In this document: piece after piece, positions 1 to 7,916 of the stretch
Numbering within the stretch: the stretch's first letter is position 1
How the letters are laid out: each line of letters starts with the position of its first letter
Source: Actinomycetota bacterium
Lineage (GTDB): Bacteria; Actinomycetota; Acidimicrobiia; Acidimicrobiales; Ilumatobacteraceae
Direction: 5' to 3'
DNA length: 43,847 nucleotides
Assembly (NCBI GenBank): GCA_005793785.1
Contig: SXPW01000140.1
Coordinates: 1 to 43,847, forward strand
Made by a program: the position numbers and the translations under genes
The notes under the pieces: model-generated
Databases searched by the model: none
What the model saw: the letters and a program-made list of their open reading frames with translations, nothing else
Told to the model about the DNA's origin: nothing

Positions 1-1
1 C

Positions 2-403
2 GTACATGGAGAAGTGGTGGTGTGGGTGCCCGACAACACCACCTCCACGAAGGAATCGCGCACCAAGTTGAGTGCCACCGTCAGCCTCGATGATGCAGTT
101 TCGAACGTGTCGAGATCGTCCATGTTCGTCGCGGCAATGGTGACCGGAAACGTGGACGCGCTCGCCGATGCGACGTACGACCGCCTCCATCAGGACGTGC
201 GACTGGCGATCGTGCCGGAGACGAAACGGGCCATGCGTGCGGCGTTGGATGCCGGGGCGTGGGCGTCATGGTTGTCGGGTTCGGGACCGACGATGGCCTG
301 CCTCGTCGACCCGGCTCGGGCCGAGGAAGTGATTCGATCGCTACCGCGCGGCGGGGTGACGCATCGATTGCAGATCGACTCGAACGGTCCGGTCGCTCGT
401 TAG
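2..403 (+). CDS. thrB: Homoserine kinase, C-terminal part (5' end outside window)
   Basis: This is the C-terminal ~133 residues of a GHMP-family kinase that phosphorylates homoserine to O-phosphohomoserine in threonine synthesis. The reading frame is already open at the left edge, so the true start and the ATP-binding GHMP motif lie outside the window. What is visible is a VVVWVPDNTTSTKESR segment, matching the ThrB stretch after the core (V-x-P-D...ST-x-E-x-R), and SGSGPTMACLV, the conserved C-terminal glycine-rich GHMP motif. ThrB is usually about 300 residues, so slightly less than half is seen. The TAG stop overlaps the stop of the convergent phosphatase gene within the 4 bases TTAG. Assignment to ThrB rather than another GHMP kinase rests on the STKESR region. 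Confidence 0.8.
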   Translation, partial: VHGEVVVWVPDNTTSTKESRTKLSATVSLDDAVSNVSRSSMFVAAMVTGNVDALADATYDRLHQDVRLAIVPETKRAMRAALDAGAWASWLSGSGPTMACLVDPARAEEVIRSLPRGGVTHRLQIDSNGPVAR

Positions 404-945
404 TCGGAGGTGGCGGCGCCGTCGGCAGCAATGTCGCGGAGTAGACCGCCGCGCAAGCCGAGGTATTTCTCCAGATGCACGAGCACGAGCTCGTTGGGGA
501 TGAATGCCCTCCGTCGCAGGTACGTGCCCAACTCGGCACGGGGACTCCACGCGCGATGTGCAACCACTGGATGGTTTCGTTTCAGGAGGTCGTATGCCTC
601 CTGCGGATCGAAACCGTTGGCGATGGCGATACCCCACGCCGACGACGTGCTGCGGGACATGCCGGCATGGCAATGCACGAGGAGGTTGGTCCGCCCGACG
701 CCCCACTCCATGATGTCGCGGACGTGTTGGTAGGTGGGTGCGCGGTAGCCCCCGAAGGACGACGTGACATCGTCGAACGTAACGATCTTGTGGTCGCGGT
801 GTCCGAAGTCGGCAACCTCCGAATGGTCGGGCCCGACGGTGAGCACGCTGGCGTAGTCGCCGCAGATCTCGCGTGCTTCGTCGATGTTCCGCACGGTGGG
901 GAGGAGGTCGGTGTTGATGGAAGTGGTGGAAGGAGTGGTGGTCAT
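400..945 (-). CDS. Dual-specificity/tyrosine phosphatase-like protein
   Basis: This 181-residue protein has the Cys-based phosphatase signature HCHAGMSRS at residues 91-99: nucleophile Cys92, phosphate-binding Arg98, and the Ser/Thr that follows. A candidate general acid lies in TFDD (residues 57-59). The length fits a single small dual-specificity phosphatase domain with no signal peptide or membrane segment, so it is probably cytoplasmic. The substrate cannot be read from the sequence; protein phosphotyrosine, phosphoinositide and nucleotide phosphates are all possible. It starts at an ATG with a TAATCC box five bases upstream on the minus strand, resembling the -10 boxes of other genes here. 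It converges on thrB with overlapping stop codons. The family call is firm, the biological role is not. Confidence 0.8.
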   Translation of the reverse strand: MTTTPSTTSINTDLLPTVRNIDEAREICGDYASVLTVGPDHSEVADFGHRDHKIVTFDDVTSSFGGYRAPTYQHVRDIMEWGVGRTNLLVHCHAGMSRSTSSAWGIAIANGFDPQEAYDLLKRNHPVVAHRAWSPRAELGTYLRRRAFIPNELVLVHLEKYLGLRGGLLRDIAADGAATSD

Positions 946-1007
946 GGCAAGGATTACGCACGCACCGCGACGATGGGTGATGTGACGAGCGAAACCAGGC
1001 AGGAATG

Positions 1008-1172
1008 CTAAGCGAGGTCGTCCGGTCGATCGCCGTGGAATTCACCCGTGTAGTCCATGTTCATGTATTCGTTGCCGCACTCGGGGCACACGGTGAAGTC
1101 GTCGTCGAAGAACTGGATCAACGTGCCGCAATAGTCGCACGGTGTGCCGTCCTCGATGATGTCGATATCCAT
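1008..1172 (-). CDS. Small zinc-ribbon protein, 54 residues
   Basis: A 54-residue acidic protein with two CxxC knuckles, CDYC (Cys12, Cys15) and CPEC (Cys29, Cys32), separated by 13 residues, the layout of a zinc ribbon. Asp/Glu-rich stretches flank the knuckles (IIEDG, FFDDDF). The same frame stays open for 400 more residues upstream, but that part is antisense to queG and lacks protein-like composition, so I place the start at the ATG at 1172. No strong Shine-Dalgarno is visible. It is transcribed divergently from the next Cys-rich small gene with 72 bases between the starts. Function unknown; a metal-binding adaptor or nucleic-acid-binding role would be a guess. Confidence 0.6.
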   Translation of the reverse strand: MDIDIIEDGTPCDYCGTLIQFFDDDFTVCPECGNEYMNMDYTGEFHGDRPDDLA

Positions 1173-1244
1173 GCACCCGATGATGACAGGGGGGTGTTGC
1201 GCGATCGCTGGAAGAGCACTACACCCCTTCGTCATGGTGGTGTC

Positions 1245-1490
1245 ATGCCCGATTTCCCCTTCGACTCCGAGCCCGTCACGACGACGCCTACCACCGACGG
1301 CGCCATCAGCATCACCATTTCTTGCGATACCTGCGTCATGCGTGCCACGTCCGCGTGTGACGACTGCATCATCCCGATGTTGTGTGGCGAGCCGGAAGCC
1401 GTGATCTTCGACTACGAAGAATTGCGCACCCTGGCCGCCCTGGCGAAAGCCGGACTCACACCGCGCCTGCGTCACCGACGAACCGCGTAG
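1245..1490 (+). CDS. Conserved small Cys-rich hypothetical protein, 81 residues
   Basis: An 81-residue protein with the Cys cluster SCDTCVMRATSACDDC (Cys27, Cys30, Cys38, Cys41) plus Cys47, followed by a helical tail ending LRTLAALAKAGLTPRLRHRR. The spacing CxxC-x7-CxxC could bind zinc or an iron-sulfur cluster. From memory, short actinobacterial proteins with a C-x-x-C-V-M...C-x-D-C core and a similar 'AGL-PRLRHR' tail exist as uncharacterised families. I chose the ATG at 1245; a promoter-like TTGCGC-N17-TACACC sits at 1197-1225. The gene is divergent from the 54-residue zinc ribbon, and queG begins 57 bases downstream. No specific function can be assigned. Confidence 0.6.
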   Translation: MPDFPFDSEPVTTTPTTDGAISITISCDTCVMRATSACDDCIIPMLCGEPEAVIFDYEELRTLAALAKAGLTPRLRHRRTA

Positions 1491-1534
1491 ACGCCCCGCT
1501 ACGACCGTGCGTCGTGATACGGCGAGGCCATTCG

Positions 1535-1540
1535 TAGCCT
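1535..1540 (+). promoter_or_regulatory. -10 box TAGCCT for queG, predicted leaderless start
   Basis: TAGCCT fits the actinobacterial TANNNT -10 consensus and ends 7 bases before the ATG at 1548, so the transcript would start at or one base from the start codon. No Shine-Dalgarno is present, which agrees with a leaderless mRNA. No convincing -35 is visible. The same box appears before the SRPBCC gene. Confidence 0.45.
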
Positions 1541-1547
1541 TCGGCGG

Positions 1548-2663
1548 ATGGACGCTGGTACGCCGAGCAACGGAACACGGCACGACGTCGACAGCTACTC
1601 CGAGGAACTCATGCGTCTCGTGCGGGACGCCGGAGCCGATCGAGTCGGCATCACCACGGCCGCCCCGTTGTTGCGCGCACGCCAGGCGATCGAGGAACGG
1701 ATCGCCACCGGCATGTCCGACGACATGCAGTTCACTTTCCGCAATGCCGAACGATCGACGACCCCGACCATGGCGGTGCAGGGTGCGCGGAGCATCATCG
1801 TCGCGGCACGTTCCTACTACTCGGAATCGTCGAGCGAACCGACACCACTTGTCGCGGCGCGCGTGGCGCGTTATGCCTGGCGCGACCACTACGAACCGCT
1901 CCGTGATGCGCTCCGCGTGGCGGCACGACGCCTGAAGCAGGACGGCCACCGCGCGACGGTGTTCGCCGACGACAATTCGATCGTCGACCGGGAGGTGGCG
2001 TATCGGGCCGGTCTTGGTTGGTACGGCAAGAACGCCAACCTCCTCTTGGAGGGTTTTGGGAGTTGGTTCGTTCTTGGTTGCGTGGTGACCACCGCCGAGT
2101 TGACTTCGAACAATCGTGTGGTGTCCGACGGATGTGGGTCTTGTCGACGATGCATCGATGCGTGTCCGACCGGCGCGATCGTCGCACCGGGGGTCGTGGA
2201 CGCGCGGAAGTGTTTGGCGTGGCTCATCCAGAAACCGGGAGTCTTTGCCCATGAATTTCGCGCAGCGCTCGGATCGCGAATCTACGGTTGTGACGACTGC
2301 CAGGAAGTGTGTCCACCGAGTCGACGTGGTGCCATCGAAAGAGTGGAAGGCGACGAGCGCAGCATCGTCGACGTGCTGCAATTACTGACTCTGCCCGACG
2401 ATGCCGTGATGCGGATGGTCGGCGAGTGGTATGTCGCCGATCGGAATCCGCGCTGGGTGCGTCGGAATGCGCTCGTCATTCTCGGCAACAGCGGACTGGG
2501 GAAGAATGAGGAGGTGGAACTCGTCCTGCTTCGTTACCTTCACGGGAACGACGACCTGTTGCGGGAACATGCGCAGTGGGCGGCTCGTACGTTGGGACGT
2601 GGCGATTTGTTGCGGGACGATTCCTTGCAGTCCGATCCGCGGGATGGCGAGTACGCGCCGTGA
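1548..2663 (+). CDS. queG: Epoxyqueuosine reductase QueG
   Basis: This 371-residue enzyme reduces epoxyqueuosine to queuosine in tRNA, the last step of queuosine synthesis, using cobalamin and two 4Fe-4S clusters. The family core is clear: DDNSIVDREVAYRAGLGW (residues 141-158) carries the conserved acidic residue (Asp147) and leads into the cobalamin-domain motif GWYGKN. The ferredoxin-like part has Cys196, Cys199, Cys202 and Cys206 (CGSCRRCIDACP), then Cys222 and YGCDDCQEVCP with Cys248, Cys251 and Cys255. The last ~90 residues look like the HEAT-like tail seen in longer QueG proteins (NPRWVRRNALVILGN). The ATG at 1548 is supported by the upstream TAGCCT box. The stop overlaps the next gene's GTG, implying coupled translation. 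Confidence 0.93.
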   Translation: MDAGTPSNGTRHDVDSYSEELMRLVRDAGADRVGITTAAPLLRARQAIEERIATGMSDDMQFTFRNAERSTTPTMAVQGARSIIVAARSYYSESSSEPTPLVAARVARYAWRDHYEPLRDALRVAARRLKQDGHRATVFADDNSIVDREVAYRAGLGWYGKNANLLLEGFGSWFVLGCVVTTAELTSNNRVVSDGCGSCRRCIDACPTGAIVAPGVVDARKCLAWLIQKPGVFAHEFRAALGSRIYGCDDCQEVCPPSRRGAIERVEGDERSIVDVLQLLTLPDDAVMRMVGEWYVADRNPRWVRRNALVILGNSGLGKNEEVELVLLRYLHGNDDLLREHAQWAARTLGRGDLLRDDSLQSDPRDGEYAP

Positions 2664-3778
2664 AACACCTGCTCGTGACGAACGACTTTCCCCCGAAGGT
2701 CGGTGGCATTCAGAACATGTTGTGGGAGTTGTGGCGACGACTCGACCCGACGAGTTTTGCGGTCTTGACGAGTCCGTACAAGGGAGCAGAACAGTTCGAC
2801 CAACGACAGAAGTTTCGAATCGAACGAATTCGTGAGCCCGTCCTGCTACCGCACCCCATCATGGTGCGACGAATCGAGCAACTCGCACGGGAAGTGGGAG
2901 CCGAACACGTCGTGCTCGATCCGGCATTACCCCTTGGGCTACTCGGACGATCACTGTCGTTGCCGTACAGCGTGATGGTGCACGGCGCAGAGGTCACGGT
3001 GCCGGGTCGCCTGCCCGCCTCACGGCAGGCGCTGGCCCACGTGTTGCGCGGTGCCACCCACGTGTTCGCATCGGGTCGGTACCCGGCGGCGGAAGCAGTT
3101 CGAGCAGCGGGGCGCGACCTGCGTGTCGTGCAGATTCCACCGGGCGTCGACACGCAGAGGTTCGTGCCGCTGGAGGAGTCGGCTCGTCTGGCGGCGCGTG
3201 CCAAGTTTTCCGTACCACCGCACGCTCCACTCGTGGTCGGTGTGAGTCGGCTCGTCCCACGCAAGGGATTCGACGTGGCGATCCAAGCCGTCGCCCGGGT
3301 TTCGCGCGAGATCGACGGACTCACGATGTTGATCGGCGGCACCGGGCGCGATCACGGCCGGCTACAACGACTCATCGAGAACACCGGCGCACCCGTGCGC
3401 CTGCTCGGGCGCGTCAGCGACACCGACCTGCCCTCGTTGTATGGCTGTGCGGATGCGTTCATGATGCTGTGTCGCAACCGTTGGGGTGGTCTCGAGCAGG
3501 AGGGGTTCGGCATCGTTTTCAGCGAGGCCGCGGCGTGCGCGGTACCGCAAATTGCGGGCAATAGCGGTGGCGCGGCCGAGGCCGTCATCGATGGTGAGAC
3601 GGGATACGTCGTCGACGACTCGACCAACGTCCACGCCGTTGCCGGACGGTTGCAGGCTCTCCTTGCGGACACGACGCGACGTACGACGATGGGTATGGCC
3701 GCACGTGCCCGTGCGGTGTCGGAGTTCGACTACTCCGTCCTCGTCGCGCGACTCGCAGCGACTTTGCGCGCAGCTTGA
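2660..3778 (+). CDS. pimB: GT4 glycosyltransferase, PimB-like mannosyltransferase
   Basis: A 372-residue GT-B fold glycosyltransferase of family 4. The N-terminus VTNDFPPKVGGIQNM (residues 6-20) is typical of PimB', the GDP-mannose-dependent phosphatidylinositol monomannoside mannosyltransferase of actinobacteria. The C-terminal nucleotide-sugar site has the EX7E motif: EGFGIVFSE, Glu281 and Glu289, with GNSGGAAEAV after it. No membrane segment is visible, so it would act at the inner face of the membrane. I place the start at GTG 2660, overlapping the queG stop by 4 bases (GTGA), which puts the family-typical N-terminus first. Other lipid- or glycan-modifying GT4 enzymes share these motifs, so the exact sugar acceptor is inferred. 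The link with queG looks like gene packing, not shared function. Confidence 0.8.
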   Translation: MKHLLVTNDFPPKVGGIQNMLWELWRRLDPTSFAVLTSPYKGAEQFDQRQKFRIERIREPVLLPHPIMVRRIEQLAREVGAEHVVLDPALPLGLLGRSLSLPYSVMVHGAEVTVPGRLPASRQALAHVLRGATHVFASGRYPAAEAVRAAGRDLRVVQIPPGVDTQRFVPLEESARLAARAKFSVPPHAPLVVGVSRLVPRKGFDVAIQAVARVSREIDGLTMLIGGTGRDHGRLQRLIENTGAPVRLLGRVSDTDLPSLYGCADAFMMLCRNRWGGLEQEGFGIVFSEAAACAVPQIAGNSGGAAEAVIDGETGYVVDDSTNVHAVAGRLQALLADTTRRTTMGMAARARAVSEFDYSVLVARLAATLRAA

Positions 3779-3811
3779 ACCGCGGTGGTCCCCGGCTTCG
3801 TGCAGGTCAAC

Positions 3812-3817
3812 TAGCCT
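3812..3817 (+). promoter_or_regulatory. -10 box TAGCCT for SRPBCC gene, predicted leaderless start
   Basis: The hexamer TAGCCT ends 7 bases before the GTG at 3825, exactly the geometry seen before queG. There is no Shine-Dalgarno between it and the start codon, so it helps decide the start as GTG 3825. No clear -35. Confidence 0.45.
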
Positions 3818-3824
3818 TTCGGGC

Positions 3825-4256
3825 GTGATCGACCAGGCAACCGAAACGGAACACGTCGCCGCGTCACCGGCCCGTTGCTACGACGTGGCAGTTGATTTCG
3901 AGCGCTATCCGGAATGGGCGCACGACGTGAAGGAGGCCAACGTTCTGGAACGGGACTCGAGTGGTCGGGCGCTCAAGGTCGAGTATCGAGCCAGTGCACT
4001 TGGTCGAAGCACCCACTACACCCTCGCCTACGACTATTCGCAGGCCCCCGAACGAATCTCCTGGTCGCTCGTCGACGGTGACATCATGCGCGTGATCGAC
4101 GGCGCCTACACGTTCAACCCGGAAGGTGGCGGTACAGACGTCACGTACTCGCTGAAGATCGAACTCATCGTTCCCTTGCCCGGATTCGTGAAGCGTCGCG
4201 CCGAGGTGCGCATCCTGCACACCCTGAAGGAATTGAAGACCCGCGCCGAGTCGTGA
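3825..4256 (+). CDS. SRPBCC (START-like) family protein
   Basis: A 143-residue single-domain protein of the cyclase/dehydrase-like SRPBCC group, which folds round a hydrophobic ligand pocket. Family features are the opening ETEHVAASPARCYDVAVDFE, then the YPEWAHDVKEA segment, the central WSLVDGD, and a long C-terminal helix (FVKRRAEVRILHTLKELKTR). No membrane segment or signal peptide. Relatives in actinobacteria are often lipid- or polyketide-associated but mostly uncharacterised, so no substrate is given. The start is GTG 3825, supported by the TAGCCT box. Its last codons and stop fall in a 26-base tandem duplication shared with the start of the following ROK gene, which probably once overlapped it directly. 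A transcription unit with the ROK gene is likely. Confidence 0.8.
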   Translation: MIDQATETEHVAASPARCYDVAVDFERYPEWAHDVKEANVLERDSSGRALKVEYRASALGRSTHYTLAYDYSQAPERISWSLVDGDIMRVIDGAYTFNPEGGGTDVTYSLKIELIVPLPGFVKRRAEVRILHTLKELKTRAES

Positions 4257-4296
4257 CGCTGGCAGCGGGAGCCGAGTCGTGACGCTCGCGGCAGGA
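4245..4296 (+). repeat. 26-bp tandem duplication across a gene junction
   Basis: Bases 4245-4270 and 4271-4296 match at 23 of 26 positions; both begin gccgagtcgtgacgct. Each copy contains GTGA, the overlapping start/stop used at many junctions here. In copy 1 the TGA ends the SRPBCC gene. The GTG at 4253 opens only a 10-codon frame that ends at the TGA in copy 2, while the GTG in copy 2 (4279) starts the ROK gene. Because 26 is not a multiple of 3, the duplication turned the older start into a dead-end mini-ORF. Confidence 0.85.
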
Positions 4297-5163
4297 ATCG
4301 ACGTCGGAGGCACCAAGTGCCTCGGAGTGGTGATCGATCTCGACCGCGACAACGTCGGCGAGCGTGACATCGTCCGTCAATTGCGACATCCCACGCCGCA
4401 CGCATCCGAGCTGGTGGATGCTCTCGTCGACATGGCGAGCGAACTCGGGGAGGTCGACTCGATCGCCGTCGGTGTTCCGGGACTCATCACGCTCGAGGGT
4501 GTCATGCGCGCCTCGCCGAACATTCCCGGTTCGGTGGACGTCGCCGTCGGACCGGAACTCACGGCTCGTCTCGGTCGTCGTGTGCACGTGGACAACGACG
4601 GCAATCTGGCGGCGCTCGCGGAGTGGCGTTACGGCGCCGGACGCGGAGCCCGGAACATGTGGATGGTCACGCTCGGAACGGGAATCGGCGGCGGACACGT
4701 GTTGAACGGGGTCGTGCAGCGGGGCGTCAACGGTTTTGCGGGGGAGATCGGCCACACCGTCGTGAATCCCGATGGTCCGCGATGCACGTGCGGTCGGAAG
4801 GGCTGTTGGGAGGTGTACGCATCGGGTCGGGGCCTCGGCATGTTGGCCAGTGGCGAGCCGGGTGAGAGCGTCATTCATCGCGCCCGTGAGGGCGATGCCG
4901 ATGCGATCACGGTGCTCGAGGCGTTCTCGCGTTGGGTCGCAATCGGATTGTCCAACATCACCAACGTGAGCGACCCGGACGTGATCGTGATCGGTGGCGG
5001 CGTTTCGGAGGCGGCCGACGTACTCATGCCGATGGTGCGACGCTGGTTCGTCGAGACCTTGTATTCGCCCGAGCAGCGCACGCATCCCGACCTGCGGGTG
5101 GCGCAACTCGGTGAACACGCGGGTGCAATCGGCGCTGCGCTGCTCCCGATGTTCGCGTCTTAG
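4279..5163 (+). CDS. ROK-family sugar kinase (glucokinase-like)
   Basis: A 294-residue ROK kinase, probably phosphorylating glucose or a related hexose with ATP. The phosphate-binding motif AAGIDVGGTKC opens the protein, the catalytic-type Asp is in VDNDGN, and the ROK zinc site is present: EIGH followed by CTCGRKGCWE, whose three cysteines and the upstream His bind structural zinc. A second ATP motif, VIVIGGGVSEA, lies near the C-terminus. No N-terminal helix-turn-helix is present, so it is a kinase and not a NagC-type repressor. The start at GTG 4279 is fixed by the family N-terminus; an identical-looking GTG 26 bases upstream is a dead end created by a tandem duplication. A paralogue of the same length lies at 12702-13586. 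Confidence 0.87.
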   Translation: MTLAAGIDVGGTKCLGVVIDLDRDNVGERDIVRQLRHPTPHASELVDALVDMASELGEVDSIAVGVPGLITLEGVMRASPNIPGSVDVAVGPELTARLGRRVHVDNDGNLAALAEWRYGAGRGARNMWMVTLGTGIGGGHVLNGVVQRGVNGFAGEIGHTVVNPDGPRCTCGRKGCWEVYASGRGLGMLASGEPGESVIHRAREGDADAITVLEAFSRWVAIGLSNITNVSDPDVIVIGGGVSEAADVLMPMVRRWFVETLYSPEQRTHPDLRVAQLGEHAGAIGAALLPMFAS

Positions 5164-5166
5164 GCT
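5161..5166 (+). promoter_or_regulatory. -10 box TAGGCT for alaC, predicted leaderless start
   Basis: TAGGCT overlaps the ROK stop codon (TAG 5161-5163) and ends 6 bases before the ATG at 5173, leaving no room for a Shine-Dalgarno. It matches the TANNNT -10 consensus and the spacing of several other genes in the window. Confidence 0.42.
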
Positions 5167-5172
5167 TGCGTC

Positions 5173-6387
5173 ATGGATTTTCGGCGCATCAGCAATTTGC
5201 CGCCGTACGTCTTCACCATCATCAACAACCTCAAGATCACCGCGCGCCGGGATGGTGACGACGTCATCGACCTCGGGTTCGGCAACCCCGATATTCCGTC
5301 ACCGCAAATCGCCGTCGAGAAATTGGCCGAAGCCGCCCACAATCCGAAGAACCATCGTTACTCGCTTTCTCGCGGATTGCCGAAGTTGCGCGAGGCGGTT
5401 GCGGACATGTACCAGCGCAAGTTCGGTGTGACACTCGATCCCGAACTACAAATCACCAACACGATCGGTGCCAAGGAGGGATTCAGTCACCTCATGTGGG
5501 TGCTCCTCGAGTCCGGTGACGCCGCGATCGTGCCGAGTCCGAGTTATCCGATCCACATCTTCGGACCACTCTTTGCTGGTGCCGACCTTCGTCAAATACC
5601 GATGCGCAGTCAAAAGCGTTTGCTCTCGGCGACCGACGTCGATGTCGAGTACCAGGACGAGTTCTTCGATGCACTGCACAAGGCGTGGGACGTTGGTTGG
5701 CCCAAGCCCCGTGTGTTGGTGATCTCCTTCCCGCACAACCCGACGGGAGCAACGGTCGACTTGTCGTTCATGCAACGGGTGGTCGACTTCTGTCGCGAAC
5801 GGGAGATGATCGTGGTGCACGACTTCGCGTACGCCGACATGGGTTTCAACGGCTACGAGCCGCCGTCGATCCTGCAGGCCGAAGGGGCACTCGAGTGTGC
5901 CGTGGAGTTGTACTCGATGACCAAGGGATATTCGATGGCCGGCTGGAGGTGTGCGTTCCTCGTCGGGAACACCCAAGTGGTCCAGGCGCTCGTGAAGTTG
6001 AAGTCGTACCTCGATTACGGAACCTTCCAACCCATTCAGATCGCAGCAACCGTCACGTTGAACGAGGCCCACGACTTCCCCGTGGAGGTGTGCAAGACCT
6101 ACCAGTCGCGTCGCGATGCGCTCATCGAGGGGCTCGACCGAATCGGCTGGTCGATTCCGTCGCCGCGTGGATCGATGTTCGTCTGGGCGCCGATTCCAGA
6201 ACCGTATCGCGAGATGAACGCGGTGGAATTCTGCTCGCATCTCGTGACCGAGTGCAACGTCGCACTGTCACCCGGCTCCGGTTTCGGGCCGGGAGGCGAA
6301 GGCTTCGTCCGATTTGCACTCATCGAGAACGAGCAACGCATCCACCAGGCGGTGCGGAACCTCGACCACGGCCTGCCGAAGTTGTAG
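5173..6387 (+). CDS. alaC: PLP-dependent aminotransferase, AlaC-like
   Basis: A 404-residue fold-type I aminotransferase resembling AlaC, which makes alanine from pyruvate with glutamate as donor. The N-terminus ISNLPPYVFTIINNLK is very close to the AlaC start as I recall it. Other landmarks are FGNPDIPSP for substrate carboxylate contact, YSLSRGLPKLREAV, PSPSYPIHIFG, SFPHNPTGATV, DFAYADMGF with the PLP-pyridine Asp, and the Schiff-base lysine Lys251 in SMTKGYSMAGWR. A conserved Arg near the C-terminus (FVRFALIEN) would bind the second carboxylate. The start is the ATG at 5173, right behind a TAGGCT box. It converges with glpK with only 12 bases between stops. Other substrates of this aminotransferase subgroup, such as valine, cannot be excluded. 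Confidence 0.88.
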   Translation: MDFRRISNLPPYVFTIINNLKITARRDGDDVIDLGFGNPDIPSPQIAVEKLAEAAHNPKNHRYSLSRGLPKLREAVADMYQRKFGVTLDPELQITNTIGAKEGFSHLMWVLLESGDAAIVPSPSYPIHIFGPLFAGADLRQIPMRSQKRLLSATDVDVEYQDEFFDALHKAWDVGWPKPRVLVISFPHNPTGATVDLSFMQRVVDFCREREMIVVHDFAYADMGFNGYEPPSILQAEGALECAVELYSMTKGYSMAGWRCAFLVGNTQVVQALVKLKSYLDYGTFQPIQIAATVTLNEAHDFPVEVCKTYQSRRDALIEGLDRIGWSIPSPRGSMFVWAPIPEPYREMNAVEFCSHLVTECNVALSPGSGFGPGGEGFVRFALIENEQRIHQAVRNLDHGLPKL

Positions 6388-6399
6388 CTGTCGACCGAA

Positions 6400-7896
6400 T
6401 TACGTCGACGTCCAATCGCGCGAACGCTCGACGGCTCGAAGCCATCGCGAATGTGCGATGTCGCGGTCGGCTCCGCTCGGCGAGAAGCGTCGTTCGAGCG
6501 CCCAACGCGATGCGATGTCGGCGGGCGAGTCCCACACGCCCTCGGCGAGCCCGGCCAGGTAGGCGGCGCCGATTGCCGTCGTTTCCAGTTCGGTTGGTCG
6601 GAGCACGTCGACCCCGAGTTGATCGGATTGCAATTGCAACATCATGTCCATCACGGCGGCGCCACCGTCGACGCGAAGATCGCGAATGTGGACCCCCGAG
6701 GCGCGAGTCATTGCGTCGATGACGTCACGAGTCTGGAAGACCATCGACTCGACCACCGCTCGTGCGATGTGGGCCCTGTTCGTGCCACGGGTGATTCCGA
6801 AGATTGCGCCACGAGCGTAGGCGTCCCACCACGGACTTCCGAGACCGGTGAAGGCGGGAACCACGACCACACCACCGGAGTCGGGCACGCTGGCAGCTAG
6901 GGGGCCGATCTCCGCAGCCGCACCGATGATCGAGAGTTCGTCCCGTAACCACTGGACCGCTGCGCCGGTCACGAAGATGGCGCCCTCTAGTGCGTACACC
7001 GCTGGTTGGGTGCCGAGTTGCCACGCCACCGTGGTGAGCATTCCTGGTGTGGCAGCAGGGCAGTTGGCTCCGACGTTGAGGAGCACGAAACTGCCGGTGC
7101 CGTAGGTGTTCTTGGCGCTGCCCGGGGCGAAACACGCTTGACCAAACAGCGCGGCTTGTTGATCACCCGCGATCCCCGAGATGGGGATCCCGGCCGGTAT
7201 TGCGCCGTCACGTACCGTGACACCAACGCGACCCGAAGAAGCAGATACGTCGGGAAGTTGCGATTCGCTCACTCCGAACATGGCGCACATCTCGCTGCTC
7301 CAACGCAACGTGCGGATGTCGAACAGCATCGTGCGTGACGCATTCGAGACGTCGGTGGTGAAGGCCGCACCACCGGTCAGTCGGTGTACGAGGTAGGCGT
7401 CGATGGTGGCGAATGCAAGGTGCTCGTTGTCGGCGATGTCGGTGTTGCGCAACAGCCACTCGATCTTCGAGCCGGAGAAGTAGGGGTCGAGCACCAAGCC
7501 GGTCGTTGCGCGAACGGTGGGGAGGTGCGGGGCGAGTTGGTCGCAACGTTCCGCGGTACGACGGTCCTGCCACACGATGGCGCGACGCAGTGGTGCGCCG
7601 GTTCGCCGATCGAGGGCGACCACGGTCTCGCGTTGATTCGTGATGCCGATCGCCGAGATCGGCTCGTCGAGCGCACGACATACGGTCTGCATCGTGGCGC
7701 GAACCGCCTGCCAAATCTCCTCGGCGTCGTGTTCCACCCAACCCGGCTGCGGGTAGTGCTGGGTGAATTCCCGGTAGTCGGCGATCGATTCCCTGCCATC
7801 GGCGAACACGGCACGGGTCCGGACACCGGTCGTGCCTGCATCGATGGCGAGCACCACGCCCGACGCGGTAGGTTTCCGTGCGGTGTCGGCGGCCAT
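6400..7896 (-). CDS. glpK: Glycerol kinase
   Basis: A 498-residue FGGY-family kinase that makes glycerol 3-phosphate from glycerol and ATP, within the usual GlpK length of about 500. The N-terminal AIDAGTTGVRTRAVF gives the phosphate-binding loop; ITNQRETVV, IVWQDRRTAERC, GIAGDQQAALFGQ (catalytic Asp), NTYGTGSFVLLN and LRVDGGAAVMD are GlpK-family blocks. I place the start at ATG 7896 because residues upstream are Arg-rich read-through of the sensor-kinase gene end. It lies 20 bases downstream of the sensor kinase stop on the same strand, so it is probably the last gene of a minus-strand operon. No glycerol facilitator is beside it. No classical rho-independent terminator separates it from alaC. 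Confidence 0.92.
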   Translation of the reverse strand: MAADTARKPTASGVVLAIDAGTTGVRTRAVFADGRESIADYREFTQHYPQPGWVEHDAEEIWQAVRATMQTVCRALDEPISAIGITNQRETVVALDRRTGAPLRRAIVWQDRRTAERCDQLAPHLPTVRATTGLVLDPYFSGSKIEWLLRNTDIADNEHLAFATIDAYLVHRLTGGAAFTTDVSNASRTMLFDIRTLRWSSEMCAMFGVSESQLPDVSASSGRVGVTVRDGAIPAGIPISGIAGDQQAALFGQACFAPGSAKNTYGTGSFVLLNVGANCPAATPGMLTTVAWQLGTQPAVYALEGAIFVTGAAVQWLRDELSIIGAAAEIGPLAASVPDSGGVVVVPAFTGLGSPWWDAYARGAIFGITRGTNRAHIARAVVESMVFQTRDVIDAMTRASGVHIRDLRVDGGAAVMDMMLQLQSDQLGVDVLRPTELETTAIGAAYLAGLAEGVWDSPADIASRWALERRFSPSGADRDIAHSRWLRAVERSRDWTST

Positions 7897-7916
7897 GTCG
7901 CGAGAGTAGTGGCGAC

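Noticed and set aside
1173..2381. Long minus-strand open frame upstream of the 54-residue zinc ribbon
   Set aside because: It is antisense to queG, has His/Arg/Asp-rich shadow composition and no domain; only the last 54 codons look like a protein.
4165..5118. Minus-strand 317-codon frame opposite the ROK kinase
   Set aside because: His/Arg/Asp-rich shadow composition with no domain signature.
6390..6409. GTCGAC repeated around an 8-base loop between alaC and glpK, considered as a terminator
   Set aside because: Only 6 bp, no U-run on either strand, and partly inside the glpK coding end.
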